From NCBI GenBank assembly GCA_963932145.1, contig OZ010571.1, positions 114,437,406 through 114,501,405 on the forward strand: a stretch of 64,000 bases of DNA, given 5' to 3'. This DNA is from Acanthosepion lycidas. Lineage: Eukaryota; Mollusca; Cephalopoda; Sepiida; Sepiidae. The position numbers and the translations under genes are program-made. Below are positions 23,301-36,379 of the stretch, in pieces (positions within the stretch are counted from its first letter, which is position 1; the number at the start of each line of letters is the position of its first letter). Under the pieces are notes generated by a model. The model did not search any database. It worked only from the letters and a program-made list of their open reading frames with translations, and had not been told where the DNA came from.

Positions 23301-24865
23301 TTAACGAAACCTCCATGTACGTGGAAAGCTTTCACGGTTAGTTTTAGTGCGTCTCATATTATTCTTATTGTTATTGTTACCATTTCTATTGATCGCTTCA
23401 GTGTAATTCTGTTTGCAAAAGTGATATTACACATAGTAGTGTAGGCATACAAAAGATAATGATCTCCCTTTCATGAAGATAAAATCACTAAGGACATGTG
23501 ACTGTCCGCGAGTGACGCCAGCCCATAGTGTGACAAAGGCCATTTGCGATATAGAGGCTGGAGTTAGGTCTTACGAGCAAAACGAGATGTCCTCATCAGG
23601 TTTATCCAGAAACCACTGTAACTCCAGTTTCCATTTTTTAAAACACTGTTTGTTGTTGCATATATGTTATACATTCTCTGCCATATGTTTATATAATTTT
23701 GAGTACAACACCATCTCTGAAAGAAAAGCATCTTTGTCATTTTTCTCATTCACCGATTTTGTTCGGTCCGTGAAGTAAGGTGTTATAATAATGCCCATAA
23801 AGGTGGAAATTGGAGAATAAACCATTTTTTCATGCTCTATCATTATTGTATTCAGCTCGGATTAATTTCACCGGTAATCTTGGAAGTGATGCCATAGGTT
23901 TTGTATAGGGGTTATATATCATCTAAAGCCAAAATAAAGAAACTTTAAAGTAGTCTAGCTGGTGCTGTCCAAATGCTGCTTAACCTTCTCTCTGATTTAT
24001 TAACTTCACACTAATCTGGGGAAGAAAAAACGAAATCTGAATCGATCAATAGATACATTGTTATTAACTCTACACAAACATGAATTTCCACCACTCGATG
24101 CCTGATTTTTCATAAAAGTCGTATTTTGCTGGAATTTTTTAAAATAAATGATTTGTATAACTAGTGTGTATTAGTTGACCAGTAATGTCGAATTAATATA
24201 CTTAAAATGCCGTATATATGTGGATAGTATAAAACCCCAGAAAAGGTATGAGGCTATATTCTTGTCACTCAAGGCTGGATTAATTCTTAATTAGAAAGAA
24301 TGTGAATAAAAAGTAAAAATGAGACAGAAATAAAAAAGGACAGTAAAAAAGAATGTTATCACAGGTGAGTTTACTTAAATAGTTATCTCTAAGGAAAATA
24401 TTATTTCTTGAAGAAGATCTTAATTATACATGTAAAATGTGTGGTACGATTTGTTTTTATTTCCATGATAAAAATAAGAGCCAGAATTTATATCTTGTAA
24501 AGAAAACAGGCAGGATATTTAATTGAGAAATGGATGAATAAAAGGACTATAAATTCCGTTAAATAAGAAAAAAAATCACAATGTTCACTCAGTGAAGAAA
24601 ACTGGATATTTTGTAAAAGGAAAAGAAGAATCATCTGAAAATGATAACAATAATCGTAATATCCTTGCAATTGTACCTGGAAATAAAATGATTACTTTCA
24701 TATTTACTCGATTTAACTGCATTAAAACATTCCAGATGTCATTAAAAAAAACATTTTGTATCAGCGATACAAATTCGTGTTGAGATATAGAGTTCGAAAG
24801 AATTCTGCTTTAACATGGTGAGCTGTAATAAAAATCAATGTCCAGTTTTATATAAATTAAGATTA
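20347..24865. other. AT-rich stretch, no gene recognised
   Basis: Mostly featureless. Less AT-rich patches at about 21640-21990, 22240-22560 and 23470-23640 give broken frames with no family I recognise and may be very old elements. Confidence 0.4.

Positions 24866-24869
<4 letters not shown>

Positions 24870-24923
<54 letters not shown>
24870..24923. repeat. (ATT)n microsatellite
   Basis: About 54 bp of ATT repeat. Confidence 0.95.
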
Positions 24924-24925
<2 letters not shown>

Positions 24926-25875
24926 ATATAACGAATGCTACATTTCAGATTTTATTCTGAAATTATGATTATAATAAATGTAAAAATGTTTAAACACACA
25001 TTTATTCTAGTAATTTTAGTGATTACGATTATTATGACATTTAATGAAAGAAAACTATTTCATTTTCAAAATATAAAATAAAATCTTTATATAGTTTTCA
25101 CAAATAAGTGAAGTGTCAGGACAAAATGAAAAATACAATTATATTGAGAACAATTCAAAAATATTTAAGTTAAAAGATAGAAGTGATTATGAGTCTGCGC
25201 ATATTATCCCATGAAGAGCAGTGTAATATTTTAAAAATATATTAAAAATAATTTCCTGGAATATCTTCCCAATATATTTGTATAAATATTTACGTTACCA
25301 TATCAGATTTTACAAACCAAGGCTTATATTGTTGCTACATTAGAAATAATAAATACAGGCGTTATCAATATCTCATTATTATATCGACATTTTAGAATAT
25401 TATAAAATATTATAAATTAATATCAAATATTATTTCTGCAGATAATATCACTAGAATATAAATGGGAAATATATAAAATGATTAAAAAAGCCAATATTTT
25501 ATTTTATTAAATTATGTTTCAGGCATCCATATTGGTTTTAAATTTGGTTTTTCTATTTTTTCTATTTTCAATATTTAATTTTCAATTTATTTTACAAATG
25601 GTAAAACTCAATATAATCCGCCTCGATAAACAATTGAAAATCATCTATATTAAAAAATGCTGTGCAAGCGTCAGAAATCTTTTCTCGCATGCACATTTTC
25701 AAAAGAAGCTGCTTTAAAAAAATATATAGTTTCTTTGACATAAATGTCAAAGATTTTATCAATAATTAGAAAGCATGAGAATAAACTTAGAAGATATTAA
25801 AAAGCGACGTGTTATTACTACCCAAATCAAGGCAATGCTATTTATATAGTGACATAGCTGCTACATTATGGGATG
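24924..25875. other. No feature seen
   Basis: Strongly AT-rich sequence without a recognisable element. Confidence 0.5.
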
Positions 25876-25879
25876 ACCC

Positions 25880-26790
25880 TCCAGCTTTTTCAACAATGCA
25901 AATGCGAGCAAGTGAATTTAGAATGAAACAGGATAGTCTAAGTTGACCCAAAATCTGGATGACCTGCAACTTCAACTAAGGAGGAATACTTTGATTGTGT
26001 TAATTACCTTTTTATGGATGACAGACAACTGACTATAAATCAAATAATTAATAACATTAGAATAACCCATGAGAGATTTGAGAAGGTTTTCTGCAATTAA
26101 ATTGTTATGTGGAAGGATTTGGCACGGTGGGTGTTAAATCTTCTAACAACTGACCAAAAGCGCACGTGGCAAATCACATCTCTGGAGGATCTGGTATTTT
26201 TCGACGCAGATGCATTTGGTTTTCCTTACCAAGGATGCTTGCTGGTCACATCACTTTGAGCGAGAAAGAAATTTGAAGATTCATAAGATGGAAACACTAT
26301 ATATCACTTTTTCTAAAGGGGTCTTATTTTTTCATCTGCAGGGAAGGGGATTAGGTGCAAAAGACATTGCATATATTGACTATCTTCAAATGGGCCATAA
26401 CATCAACTTAGAGTAGGGTACCAAATTATTGAGGCAGTTACGAAAGTGTATTAAGACTAAACACCGAGAAAAAACTGACTATTTTTTTCAGGAAAATTAT
26501 TTAGCACACCACCCGAGGTTGCAAATGATGCTGTGGGATTGCAATCATTGATTATCCCCCCTATTCTTTTGATGTCTCCATATCTGATTTTTATTCTTTT
26601 CCATAACATCAAAAATAGCACAAAACATTTGGCTGAGAATCAGTATCGATGTGATGATGAAGTCATATATGATGTTCTTGACCGAATGGAAGCTTCTTCA
26701 CCAACGGGATACACACACCTCAACATCGATGGAAGAAGTGTGTGGACCGAATGTAGAAAAATATAGCTAAACTGGTCGCATTTCATGAAA
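25880..26790 (+). mobile_element. Decayed mariner transposase copy
   Basis: Translation in shifting plus-strand frames follows a mariner transposase from near the N-terminus: RPATS-like linker (PATSTKEEYFDCVN, about 25970-26010), FMDDRQLTINQIINNIRITHE, LARWVLNLLTTDQKRTWQIT, FDADAFGF, then LTKDACWSHHFERE (26225-26265) holding the first catalytic Asp and the WxHHFxPE signature. KDIAYIDYLQMGHNIN (about 26360-26410), an FFQEN block in place of FHQDN, and ENQYRCDDEVIYDVL (26636-26680) follow. More than five stops or shifts are present. No clear terminal repeats were found. The lineage differs from the mariner at 16762-18030. A segment of this copy is duplicated in inverse orientation at 27819-28058. 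Confidence 0.85.
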
Positions 26791-26838
26791 TATCTTGGTC
26801 TGTTTATGAATTTTAATCTGAAACTCATAATAATCTTG

Positions 26839-26841
<3 letters not shown>

Positions 26842-26902
<61 letters not shown>
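26842..26902. repeat. Compound (AT)n(GA)n microsatellite
   Basis: AT 26842-26880 followed by GA 26881-26902. Confidence 0.96.
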
Positions 26903-26903
<1 letters not shown>

Positions 26904-27818
26904 AGATAATATTAGTGGTAAATATACATATATATGAAAATCCACAGGTGCATATACACACATGTATATTTTTTGAATAAAAAATTCCGAGAGGATAGAA
27001 TCCAGGTAGAACCCAATGTCCAGGACAGAGTAAGGATATAATAAAAAGGCTTAAACACTAATATTCCATGGTCATAATTTATTCCATTGGAATCGTAAAT
27101 ACGATCCAATTCATCAGACCTACAAATTCAAAAAGAAAACAGAAAAAACCCACTCCGGAAATAAAAATAGAATTTAGAGAGAGTGTAATTATGAGAGTGT
27201 GGGACGAATGTTAGTTCATAAGAGAGGGGTTTAACATAGAGGGTTATTTAAAAACTAGGTGTGAGTTGAAGGGGGAAAAATGATTGTTGTCGGATGTCTA
27301 ATACAATAAAGATACATTTCGTGGTGACATACACACAACATGGCCGATCAAATCTTAAAGAAGGAGGTAGAGGTAAGGAAAGAAGTGGTGGGGAAGAAAG
27401 ATGGGGCGGGTGAAATTAAAATTGAAAGGGACGCTGTGTAATTGAGAAAATTTGACAAAAATAATATCGACAATGTATATGACGATTATCTAATCTAGCG
27501 AGGACCTATATTTTTATGTTCAAAACGCATGCAAATCCACACATACACAATAACTTATACACGTATATACATACACATCGCCGTGTACCTACATATACAC
27601 ATACATATACCCATGTACACATACACACATACATATGCATACACACACATATACACATATACATATATATGATTCAATATCTCTGATACTAAGCGCTTTC
27701 TAATAATTACCGCGCATATGATATACAAATAATTACACCTACATATATACATATACACATACACATATACACATACACACACACCTCCATATATATATAA
27801 ATATTTGTATATCATATC
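26903..27818. other. Spacer with hairpin and AC/AT-rich simple sequence
   Basis: It holds a 25-nt near-perfect palindrome at 27086-27110 next to CUGAUGA (minus strand), a GT/GA-rich unassigned section (27180-27420) and degenerate ACAT/ATAC simple sequence (27540-27800). No gene is seen. Confidence 0.5.
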
Positions 27819-28058
27819 AAAGTGATATATAGTGTTTCCATTTTATGAATCTTCAAATTTCTTTCTCTCTCAAAGTGATGTGACCAGCAAGCATCCTTGG
27901 TAAGGAAAACCAAATGCATCTGCGTCAAAAAATACCAGATCCTCCACAGATGTGATTTGCCACGTGCGCTTTTGGTCAGTTGTTAGAAGATGTAACACCC
28001 ACCGTGCCAAATCCTTCCACATAACAATTTAATTGCAGAAAACCTTCTCAAATCTCTC
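27819..28058 (-). mobile_element. Inverted duplicate of mariner middle segment
   Basis: The reverse complement of this 240-bp block equals 26071-26310 except at five positions by my count, with no gaps (about 98% identity). It starts and stops in the middle of the transposase frame, so it is not a transposition product but a local inverted duplication. It abuts a PLE tail exactly at 28058/28059. Confidence 0.93.
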
Positions 28059-28135
28059 AAAAAAAAAAACCGAAAGAATATTAATCTTCAACCCAGTGTG
28101 TCTGTAGATTTTAATTTTTTTATTTTTTTATTGCT

Positions 28136-28140
<5 letters not shown>
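28059..28140 (+). mobile_element. Penelope-like 3' tail fragment
   Basis: CCGAAAGAATATTAATCTTC, CCAGTGTGT, GATTTTAATTTTTTTA and TTATTGCTCAATATAT match in order the reverse complement of 15120-15046, the tail of the minus-strand PLE, with few changes. It then runs into (TA)n exactly as that copy does. Only the terminal 80 bp are present. Confidence 0.75.

Positions 28141-28211
<71 letters not shown>
28139..28211. repeat. (TA)n microsatellite
   Basis: TA array of about 73 bp directly continuing a PLE tail. Confidence 0.96.
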
Positions 28212-28214
<3 letters not shown>

Positions 28215-28667
28215 ACCCGTGAAATATTTGGCGAATGCCATTTATCCATTTACTTTGTAAACTAACATTTCCCAGAATTTTAAACCACGTAAACGGTGTC
28301 AATTTTTTTAATTTTTTAAAGACAACGCCAACAATGGTTTCAGCACAATACGCGCCTTTCATTCCTCACGAGTTCTCATGCAGTATCGAATCTTTGAAGA
28401 TTAAATAGAGTCGTGAAATTATTAGTTTCACGCATATTACGTGTAAGAGAAGAATTAGTTCATCTAAAATGTGATAAAATTATTTTTAATATTAAAAGAA
28501 CAGTCTGCTATTGTATTTCCTGGAAGAACATTTATGGCCCAAAATTATGTTGGCATCAATTCCACACGCATATAATTTTACACTAGAGAATCAGAGAATG
28601 GATGAATACATATGCGTAAATAAAACAGTGATTCTAAATTAAATTCTGATTTTTATTACAAGCGTTG

Positions 28668-28670
<3 letters not shown>
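28212..28670. other. No gene recognised
   Basis: AT-rich, no supported feature. Confidence 0.5.
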
Positions 28671-28727
<57 letters not shown>

Positions 28728-28737
28728 GATCTCAGAA

Positions 28738-28800
<63 letters not shown>
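28671..28800. repeat. Two (AT)n arrays separated by 18 bp
   Basis: AT runs at 28671-28724 and 28744-28800, separated by GATCTCAGAATTT. Both are bordered by GAAT/AATT words. Confidence 0.95.
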
Positions 28801-29556
<756 letters not shown>

Positions 29557-30115
29557 TATTATCAAATAAGTAAATAGAAGGAATAATCCAAGTCGTTTAA
29601 ATATTAAAAACATTGGTCCCTAAGAAACATCAATATATAGTATACAAGGCAATAAAGCACGGAAAACGACGCATCATGGAAAAAACGGTGATAAATAATA
29701 TTTATTACAACGAATAAGTTTTAACACTGTCTTATCAGACCGGAATTAAAAATACTTTAAATTTGAATTCATCCTGAATATTTTAAAAAGCAAGATAACA
29801 GGAAATCTTGACATAGAAAATCTATTTTCTGCGGATTTGTAATATTGAAGACATATGTGGCGGTGGAGCGGTTCTTAGCTTTCAACCTGATTTTCATGTC
29901 AGATGTTTGGGAGAATATATTAACCGCTAAAATGCTCATATATACACCCTCCCACAAATATCCATACACACATAAACATACATATACATATATAAATGCT
30001 TACATATACATATATCTATACACATAAATTGGAGAACATAATATTCAACTTAGAGAAAATATTTTAAATAATATAATTTTAATAAACTGAATGTATATAG
30101 AATGCAAATCACATG

Positions 30116-30150
<35 letters not shown>

Positions 30151-30333
30151 ATGGCATTTATACACATATACTTAAATGCATACATATAAGAGGAAAATGA
30201 AAATAATATACTATAAAAAGCCAAAAAACAAGATATTGAATTCAATATCTAATTCATCTTCATATTTGTAGAATCCAACACATACACACAACACATCCCT
30301 GCACACATATACACACATACACACACATAAACA

Positions 30334-30380
<47 letters not shown>

Positions 30381-31750
30381 CCAAACACATAAATATGAAA
30401 ACACAAATGAAGGTACATTACTTTTAATAATTAACGCAACTTAATTGTCTATCTTCAAACAAAATAAAATAAGATAGACTAAAATTCTCTTTATAAGATA
30501 ATTTATATTTATTTCTATGACGACATTAAAATATCATCTCATTCTCTTTGTTCAATAGCTGACTATGATTTTTTTAAAATTTAATTATTCTAATTTTCTC
30601 TTACAAGCATAAGTTTCATCTCTCTTTGAAGCCGTTGGGTTATTGAGATTTAAAAAATATCCATTTCCATATGCAGGGAGAATTTTCTATCCTTTAATTT
30701 CCAGAAATATACAGAAAGATCTGTCTGGTGTTTTACATAAATGGTAGACAAGCAATTCTTGTGATTATTTATTCTCTGTTTCCAGATCTCGAATGAAATT
30801 CCAAGGTATACTGTTTTTTTTTATTATTTACAATTACTTTAGGGAAATGGTTGCTTGATATATAACATTTTCGGATGTGAATATTCCTCCAACTGGGAAG
30901 TTATGTTTAACTCTACACTTACAGTAGAGTTTGTAATCTGTTTGCTTATTACTATGAAATTATTTTACTAGTTTATTACTGCGTGAATTAATAATATTGT
31001 AGGTGTTATTTGTTTATGAGTGACTGATTTTTAAGGTTTTTCCATTGAAATACACGTAGTCTATGTTAATGACGACGTACTCGATGAGCATACCCGCTAA
31101 GTCTGTCCACGTTCTGCTTAGCTACAGAGGTATTTGTTTTGTAGTGCATGTAAATTATATTTATAATTTCTAACCGAGAGTACAGCATCGGGGTTAATTT
31201 TGCTACTTTCGAGGTTTTCTTTTGTTCTTAAATATTACGGCCTCAATCTTTGTCATAGCTTAGATTAAAATTCATTCTCAATTATAATTTTCCTTTCAGT
31301 ATTGTATTTGTATTAAACTTGTCTCTCAGTACAGATGATTTAGGTCTCGTTTGTGATATTCTGTATTAAGCAAGATTCTCTATCATTTCTTACTCGGAAA
31401 TCAGTATCTTAATGATGTTTGCTGCTCTTATTCTACTCCTTCAGTTCTTTATTGGATACCATATTTATTTTCAGAAATTGTCTTGTTTTAGAAGCAATTG
31501 GTTACAACCTAACCGTGTTCAAGTGTCACGCTGTTGTATACACGCATTTTATAAAATCTCTACCAGATGGTTTATTCTTAATATAACATTTGTTAGTTTA
31601 TCTCTAATATAGTTTCTTCTGTTGATTTTCTGATTGGTAAAAGCTTAATTAACCATTGTGTCCCTACTGTAAGTTAAGCCAGAAAGAACATGTCGGAAAT
31701 ACAAGCAGCACTCATATCAACTCTGTTCCAATTGGAGGCAATTAAGAGAA
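29557..31750. other. No gene recognised; small microsatellites
   Basis: It holds (AT)n with (GT)n at 30113-30150, (AT)n at 30338-30376 and degenerate ACAT words around 29940-30010 and 30280-30330. The remainder is featureless AT-rich sequence. Confidence 0.5.
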
Positions 31751-31754
31751 TCCC

Positions 31755-32965
31755 GCCCAGGGACCTAAGGTTACAACATGACATTTTCCACTGAAAAAAA
31801 GAAAAGAAAAATACTTTACAGAGACAAAGTATTTTTAATGTGTAGGCTGTACTCGTGAGAATTTCTTTTTGTCTTATTTAAGGCATGGGCTTCCAGAAAT
31901 CCCTTCAATTTGTCTACTGGTCTCGTTTCCAACCAATCCGAGCGCCACAACTACAAAGGGGATTGTTGATGTTCCCATTTGCCATATTTTTGAGATTTTG
32001 ATTTCAAGGTCCTTGTAATTTGACAGCTTTTTTAAGATCTTGAAATATATACTGCAGTCTGCAGGTACTGCCATATCAATAAGGAGACACTTTTTTATAT
32101 GCGATCACTAATAACAATGTCTGGATGGTTAGAATTGATTGTTCTGTCTGTCTTTTGTGTAGTCCCATAAGATTTTAACAGGTCCTATCTCCGTAATTGG
32201 GTCTGGGTGGTGTTCATACCACTTTCGTTCAATTTCTTTCCCGTAGAAGTTACAGATTTTCCAGTGTGGTTATTGGCCAACTCTATCATGCCGGGTTTTA
32301 TATTTAGTGGATGCCAGTACCGTGCAACCTGATACAAGATGATCGATTTCTGGGTAATTATCAGAGAACCTGCATTTTGGTCTAACACTATATTTTAGTA
32401 TGTATGGTTTATAATTTTGGGTTTAGAAGCAATGATCTTGTGCAGCAAGAATAAAACCTTCCGTTTCAGCTTTTAACCTTGCACTACGTAGTCAATGATG
32501 GGTACGGGGTTTGTCTAAATCAGCTTGTTTGTTACGAGTAGAGTATTGAGTATGAAGCGGTTTATCATCCCATTGTTTCTGTATCTGATCGGTTGCATTT
32601 GTTTTTGTTTTCTTGATTATGTATTTTGCAGCCTCAATCGGTGTATTGTGCTTTACTTGTATTTCTGCATCCATTTGAAACTCCATTTTGACATATTTGG
32701 CTTCTTTTATTACAAAATAAATACGCTTAATTCTTCCATGTTCTTTGACACGCATCATCATCCAGGCTTCTGTGGTTTACAGGTATCTTTGAATGATAAT
32801 TGTTGCATTTTTTTTAGGACCGTTCTTATTGAAATAATCCTCTGCCTCCTCCGGATCTGGGCACATACAGACAATCAACATCAGCTTTGGGATTATGCAT
32901 GCGGTAGGAAGTTAGAATTTTTCTCGTTTTGGCATCTATTAGCTTAATGTCAGCTATAGTCCAAT
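31755..32965 (-). mobile_element. LINE C-terminal half with 3' UTR
   Basis: The minus strand carries, from 32965 downwards: TNWTIADIKLIDAKTRKILT, SYRMHNPKADVDCLYVPRSG, GGGRGLFQ (about 32960-32825), the QKQWDDKPLHTQY and DLDKPRTHH linker (about 32570-32495), a zinc-knuckle-like CRFSDNYPEIDHLVSGC (about 32370-32320), KTRHDRVGQ, WKICNFYGKEIERKWYEHH and VKILWDY (to about 32165), and LLIDMAVPAD, KLSNYKDLEIKISKIWQM, STIPFVVVALGLVG (32085-31900). The order and motifs are those of a common invertebrate LINE family's region after the RT. The second Cys of the knuckle is Ser here and several frames are used. The 3' UTR (31850-31755) is shared with 2060-2240. Confidence 0.8.
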
Positions 32966-33027
32966 TAGTGATGTTAAAGCTTTATTGCACCACCGGGTCA
33001 GCCAAGGTATTTATGGATGATATTCTG

Positions 33028-33030
<3 letters not shown>

Positions 33031-33082
<52 letters not shown>
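33031..33082. repeat. (ATT)n array, probable LINE tail
   Basis: About 52 bp of ATT. It lies at the 3' end of the next minus-strand LINE fragment (33100-33720) and at the 5' break of the previous one, so it probably marks an insertion point. Confidence 0.9.
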
Positions 33083-33083
<1 letters not shown>

Positions 33084-33099
33084 TGGGTATGTTATATTT

Positions 33100-33720
33100 T
33101 ATGCTCTGTATCCTGTACAGCCGTATCCAAAGTGTGGTCTTTTTGCCCTATAGGTGTATTTTAATTTAATTAATAGCACTTTTCTTAATATATGATATGT
33201 TCCTACTAGGCCGATCTTCCGTGTAGATGTTACCTTTGACACTGTTAGTAAAATTGTCCATTCCTTTTCTCACGAGGTCCAGTGGGATTATTCTTGGTAC
33301 AGTCTCAGTCTTCATTCCCCGAATCCTGTTATTTTCGGCCAGCTTGTCTGTGTATTTAGACAATTATTCCTGATGTTTTTGACTTTTATAATAAAATCCG
33401 GTCTCTTGGCTTTTATCCGTGTCATTTCGAATTGGTATATCACATAGGATAGCTACATCGTTATATTGGGTAACTGTGTCTGGTTGGTGTTCATACAGTC
33501 TCTCAGTGGTTTAGATTGTGTTTTTTTTAATATATCTTCTCGTGTATATGTATCGCTACCTTGTAATATCTGTGTGTATTTTCATCATTTGCTATTAATA
33601 GTTCCGGACTTCCTGAGATTATATTGACGACAGTTTCATCTCCTCCCTTTTTTCTTGGACAGGTATAGAGGCTCATCCAAAGTTTCTTGTTTAGGAAGGG
33701 GTACTTGGATTTTTTTCCTT
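33100..33720 (-). mobile_element. Second LINE C-terminal fragment
   Basis: Minus strand, from 33710 down: LYTCPRKKGGDETVVNI and LIANDENTHRYYKVAIHIHE correspond to the LYxPRKxGGRG... and HENTxxxY blocks of the same LINE type as at 31755-32965. After a gap, TVTQYNDVAILCDIPIRND (about 33480-33420) and KYTDKLAENNRIRGMKTETV, PRIIPLDLV (33360-33270) correspond to the ILWD and KYxDLxxE...IPVVVG blocks. It has a different internal gap from its neighbour and is therefore a separate copy. Confidence 0.65.
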
Positions 33721-33904
33721 TTTCTTTTTCGCTGTACTTCATAATAGTATTGTGGTGAAATTCTTGTGACGTGTACGGTCTGTGGCAACGTCTCTTCCTA
33801 CTGAGGATACCTTGATGACTGTTGTCTAGTTGCTGTTCACGACTGGTTGTTTGGAGCCATAACTCTTGCGTAGCGTCTTGAGCATCTGCTCTGATCAACA
33901 GTTC

Positions 33905-34340
33905 CGTAATATGGGAATGATTATAGTGCCATGTCGCACATGTAAGGGTGTTTCTGCACGTACCTACGGTGGGCGATCCTGTTTTGTCAACGATGCCACA
34001 TCTACTATTAAGGCAGGAGTAAATAGTAGTGTCGTCAGCGTAGATGTCAACTTGGGATTTGATAACGCCAGGAACATCGTTTATGAATATCAGAAACAAT
34101 GTAGGAACCAGAGTTTTGTGGAACACTTGTGTTCGTGTGAATGGAACTGGAAGAGAACATGTTTAGTACGACCTTCATTTCACGGTTTGACAGAATGATT
34201 TAATTAAGTCAAATAATAGTCCTATAATGCTGTATCCCTGAAGCTCCCGAAGAAAACCAGCGTGCCAGACCCTATCAAACGCCATAGGGATATCTAAAGC
34301 TACGACTCGAGCTTCTCTGGTCTTGTCAATTGCTTGGTAT
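33905..34340 (-). mobile_element. LINE RT palm fragment with YADD box
   Basis: Minus strand: ALDIPMAFDRVWHAGFLREL (RT motif A, about 34300-34240), GYSIIGLLFDLIKSF, then FLIFINDVPGVIKSQVDIY followed by ADDTTIYSCLNSRCGI (motif C with the YADD active-site box, about 34085-34000). This is the Jockey/CR1-like LINE type whose 3' domain is also seen at 9385-9860. A frame change lies between motifs A and C. Upstream endonuclease and downstream thumb are absent, and on its 3' side the open frame runs on into unrelated LINE sequence. Confidence 0.85.
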
Positions 34341-34689
34341 ATAAATTCAGACAATGACTTTCATGGCAACTTTTCCGACAAGCTACTTTCACTGGTTCCC
34401 AAATTGCATGGTACTAGTTTGGCATCTCGCTCTATTGTTTCACCGTCGAAATGACTAAATGTAGCCATATCTTCTACTTCAACAGCTCTTTATCTAACAA
34501 GACCTGTCAGTGGAACTCCCTTCTTTGATAGTTATAAACTTCAAATATTCAAATGTAATGTCAACAGACATCATGTGATTTCTCGAACTTGATCCCTGTC
34601 CTACTCTTTATCCTTTCCCCAAACACTCCTCTTTACTCCTACACTAACTCTCTGTAACCCTTGCGTGCTCGTGGCACTCCTGCCTGACT
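34341..34689. other. Unassigned sequence between LINE fragments
   Basis: Less AT-rich than average, no recognisable translation. Possibly further decayed LINE sequence. Confidence 0.3.
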
Positions 34690-35110
34690 TGGGGCGAATT
34701 TCTTTAAAAAAAAAAAATTCCGCGGATCCTGCATATATGTTCTTTCCATCCTTGATTATGCCACACTCATAGTATCTGTTTGCGAGGCTTTGATCCTCAG
34801 CTTCAATAATTAGGCATTTGTCTCAGCATACATTCCGGTGCTCCTCAGCCACTGATGTGTTTTCTGTTGGTCCTTATCTGTTTATTACGTTCTTTTTAGA
34901 TATTTGGGATGCAACACCTTGTCCTCCCAGAGATTTTGCAATATAATTTGGCCAACTTGTTTTGCTTTCTGTTTTAATCGTTTGGCGTAAATGGTATTCG
35001 CTTCGTTTCTTGTTGGCAGGATTTCAAGAATATTAAAGTTGTTCTGGACGTGTAGCCTCTTTGGTGATGGAGTAAATTCTGTGTTTTTTGTAAAAGTGTG
35101 TCATTGTCTT
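34690..35110 (-). mobile_element. Third LINE fragment of the 31.7-kb type
   Basis: Minus strand: an EANTIYAKRLKQKAKQVGQI lead, NLWEDKVLHPKYLKR, THQWLRSTGMYAETNA, then EAEDQSLANRYYECGIIKDG and KNICRIRG. WEDKxLH...QWL...GLxAETE...AAQDQxLxTRYY...CRxC is the segment just before the zinc knuckle in the LINE at 31755-32965. At least two frame changes. It ends near an A-run and is bounded upstream by (ATT)n at 35120-35155. Confidence 0.65.
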
Positions 35111-35117
35111 TTGTGTG

Positions 35118-35339
<222 letters not shown>

Positions 35340-36375
35340 TGTATGTGTGTGATTTTACGATCTTTTTCAATAAATAATTTATCATAGTAACCAGTACATG
35401 TTTTGTATATTTTTGTGCAAGAAATAGCAATGTAATTGCTGCTCTTGTTTGATTCTGTTTTATTGTTTGGTGAAATCGTGAAAAATAATCATTAAAATGT
35501 AAATGAAATAATACAATATTTAAATTCTTGAATACAGTACAAAATAATTTATTTATTATCTCACTATTTTAATTTTTCAATTTTTTTTCTATACATAATT
35601 TTTCTTACTTCGGCCATGTTAAAATTAGTAGATAAGATGCTTAAGCTATTGTGGAATTTAAGAGAATATTTTCTAAACTAATGTTTTAAGATTATTTGAT
35701 CATATTATTGATAATAATTCCATCTTGAAATACTTACCAACTGGTGACGCTGAGTGTAAAATAAGCGAAAATAAATTTCCTGAATGTTCAATCATTTTCC
35801 TCACTATTCTACGGGAATTTAGAAGATCGCGTCTTCCTCTTATTTCCAATTTTTCAAAACCATTTGCAAGTGTTGTATAGAGTCTTAAAATAGGTGGAAT
35901 GATTATTGGCCAAATTATAATCTTTATGTTTCCCAAAAAATTTGTGTTTTATGACGAGGATATATTCTAAGATTTTTTTTATTTGTCTATCAGTTTGGTG
36001 TTTCAATGTTCTGGTTTCATTCTGTATGCAATGTTACATGTTAAGGAAAATTATAAAGACAACATTTTCGTTTGTAGCATGGATAGGTATGCATTCACTT
36101 TTCACTCCTCATTTATTTCGTTATTCACAGAACTCTTCTAATCATTCGCTTTTTAAGAATCATTCCATGAGTAAAGTGCCTTTAACTGAACTTAATAAGT
36201 GCGGCCTAAAAATGCTGTCTTCTGCATATTCAATATATTTTCGCAAAGTCATTAAAAAGTTAATTTAGTATGAAACCTGTTCATTTTTTTTTATAAAGTT
36301 TTTTTGTTTTTTTTTAATTTAAGAATTATTATTATAAACAAATAAATTGTACTCCTTAAAAATTTCCACCAATAT
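35340..36375. other. No gene recognised
   Basis: AT-rich, no supported feature. Confidence 0.5.
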
Positions 36376-36379
36376 TAAC

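Noticed and set aside
23576-23620. CUGAUGAG on the minus strand as a possible hammerhead
   Set aside because: No GAAA core follows at a usable distance and no stem III/cleavage site can be drawn.
32929-33153. Poly-leucine frame resembling a signal or membrane segment
   Set aside because: The leucine run is the (ATT)n array read in frame, inside a LINE region on the other strand.
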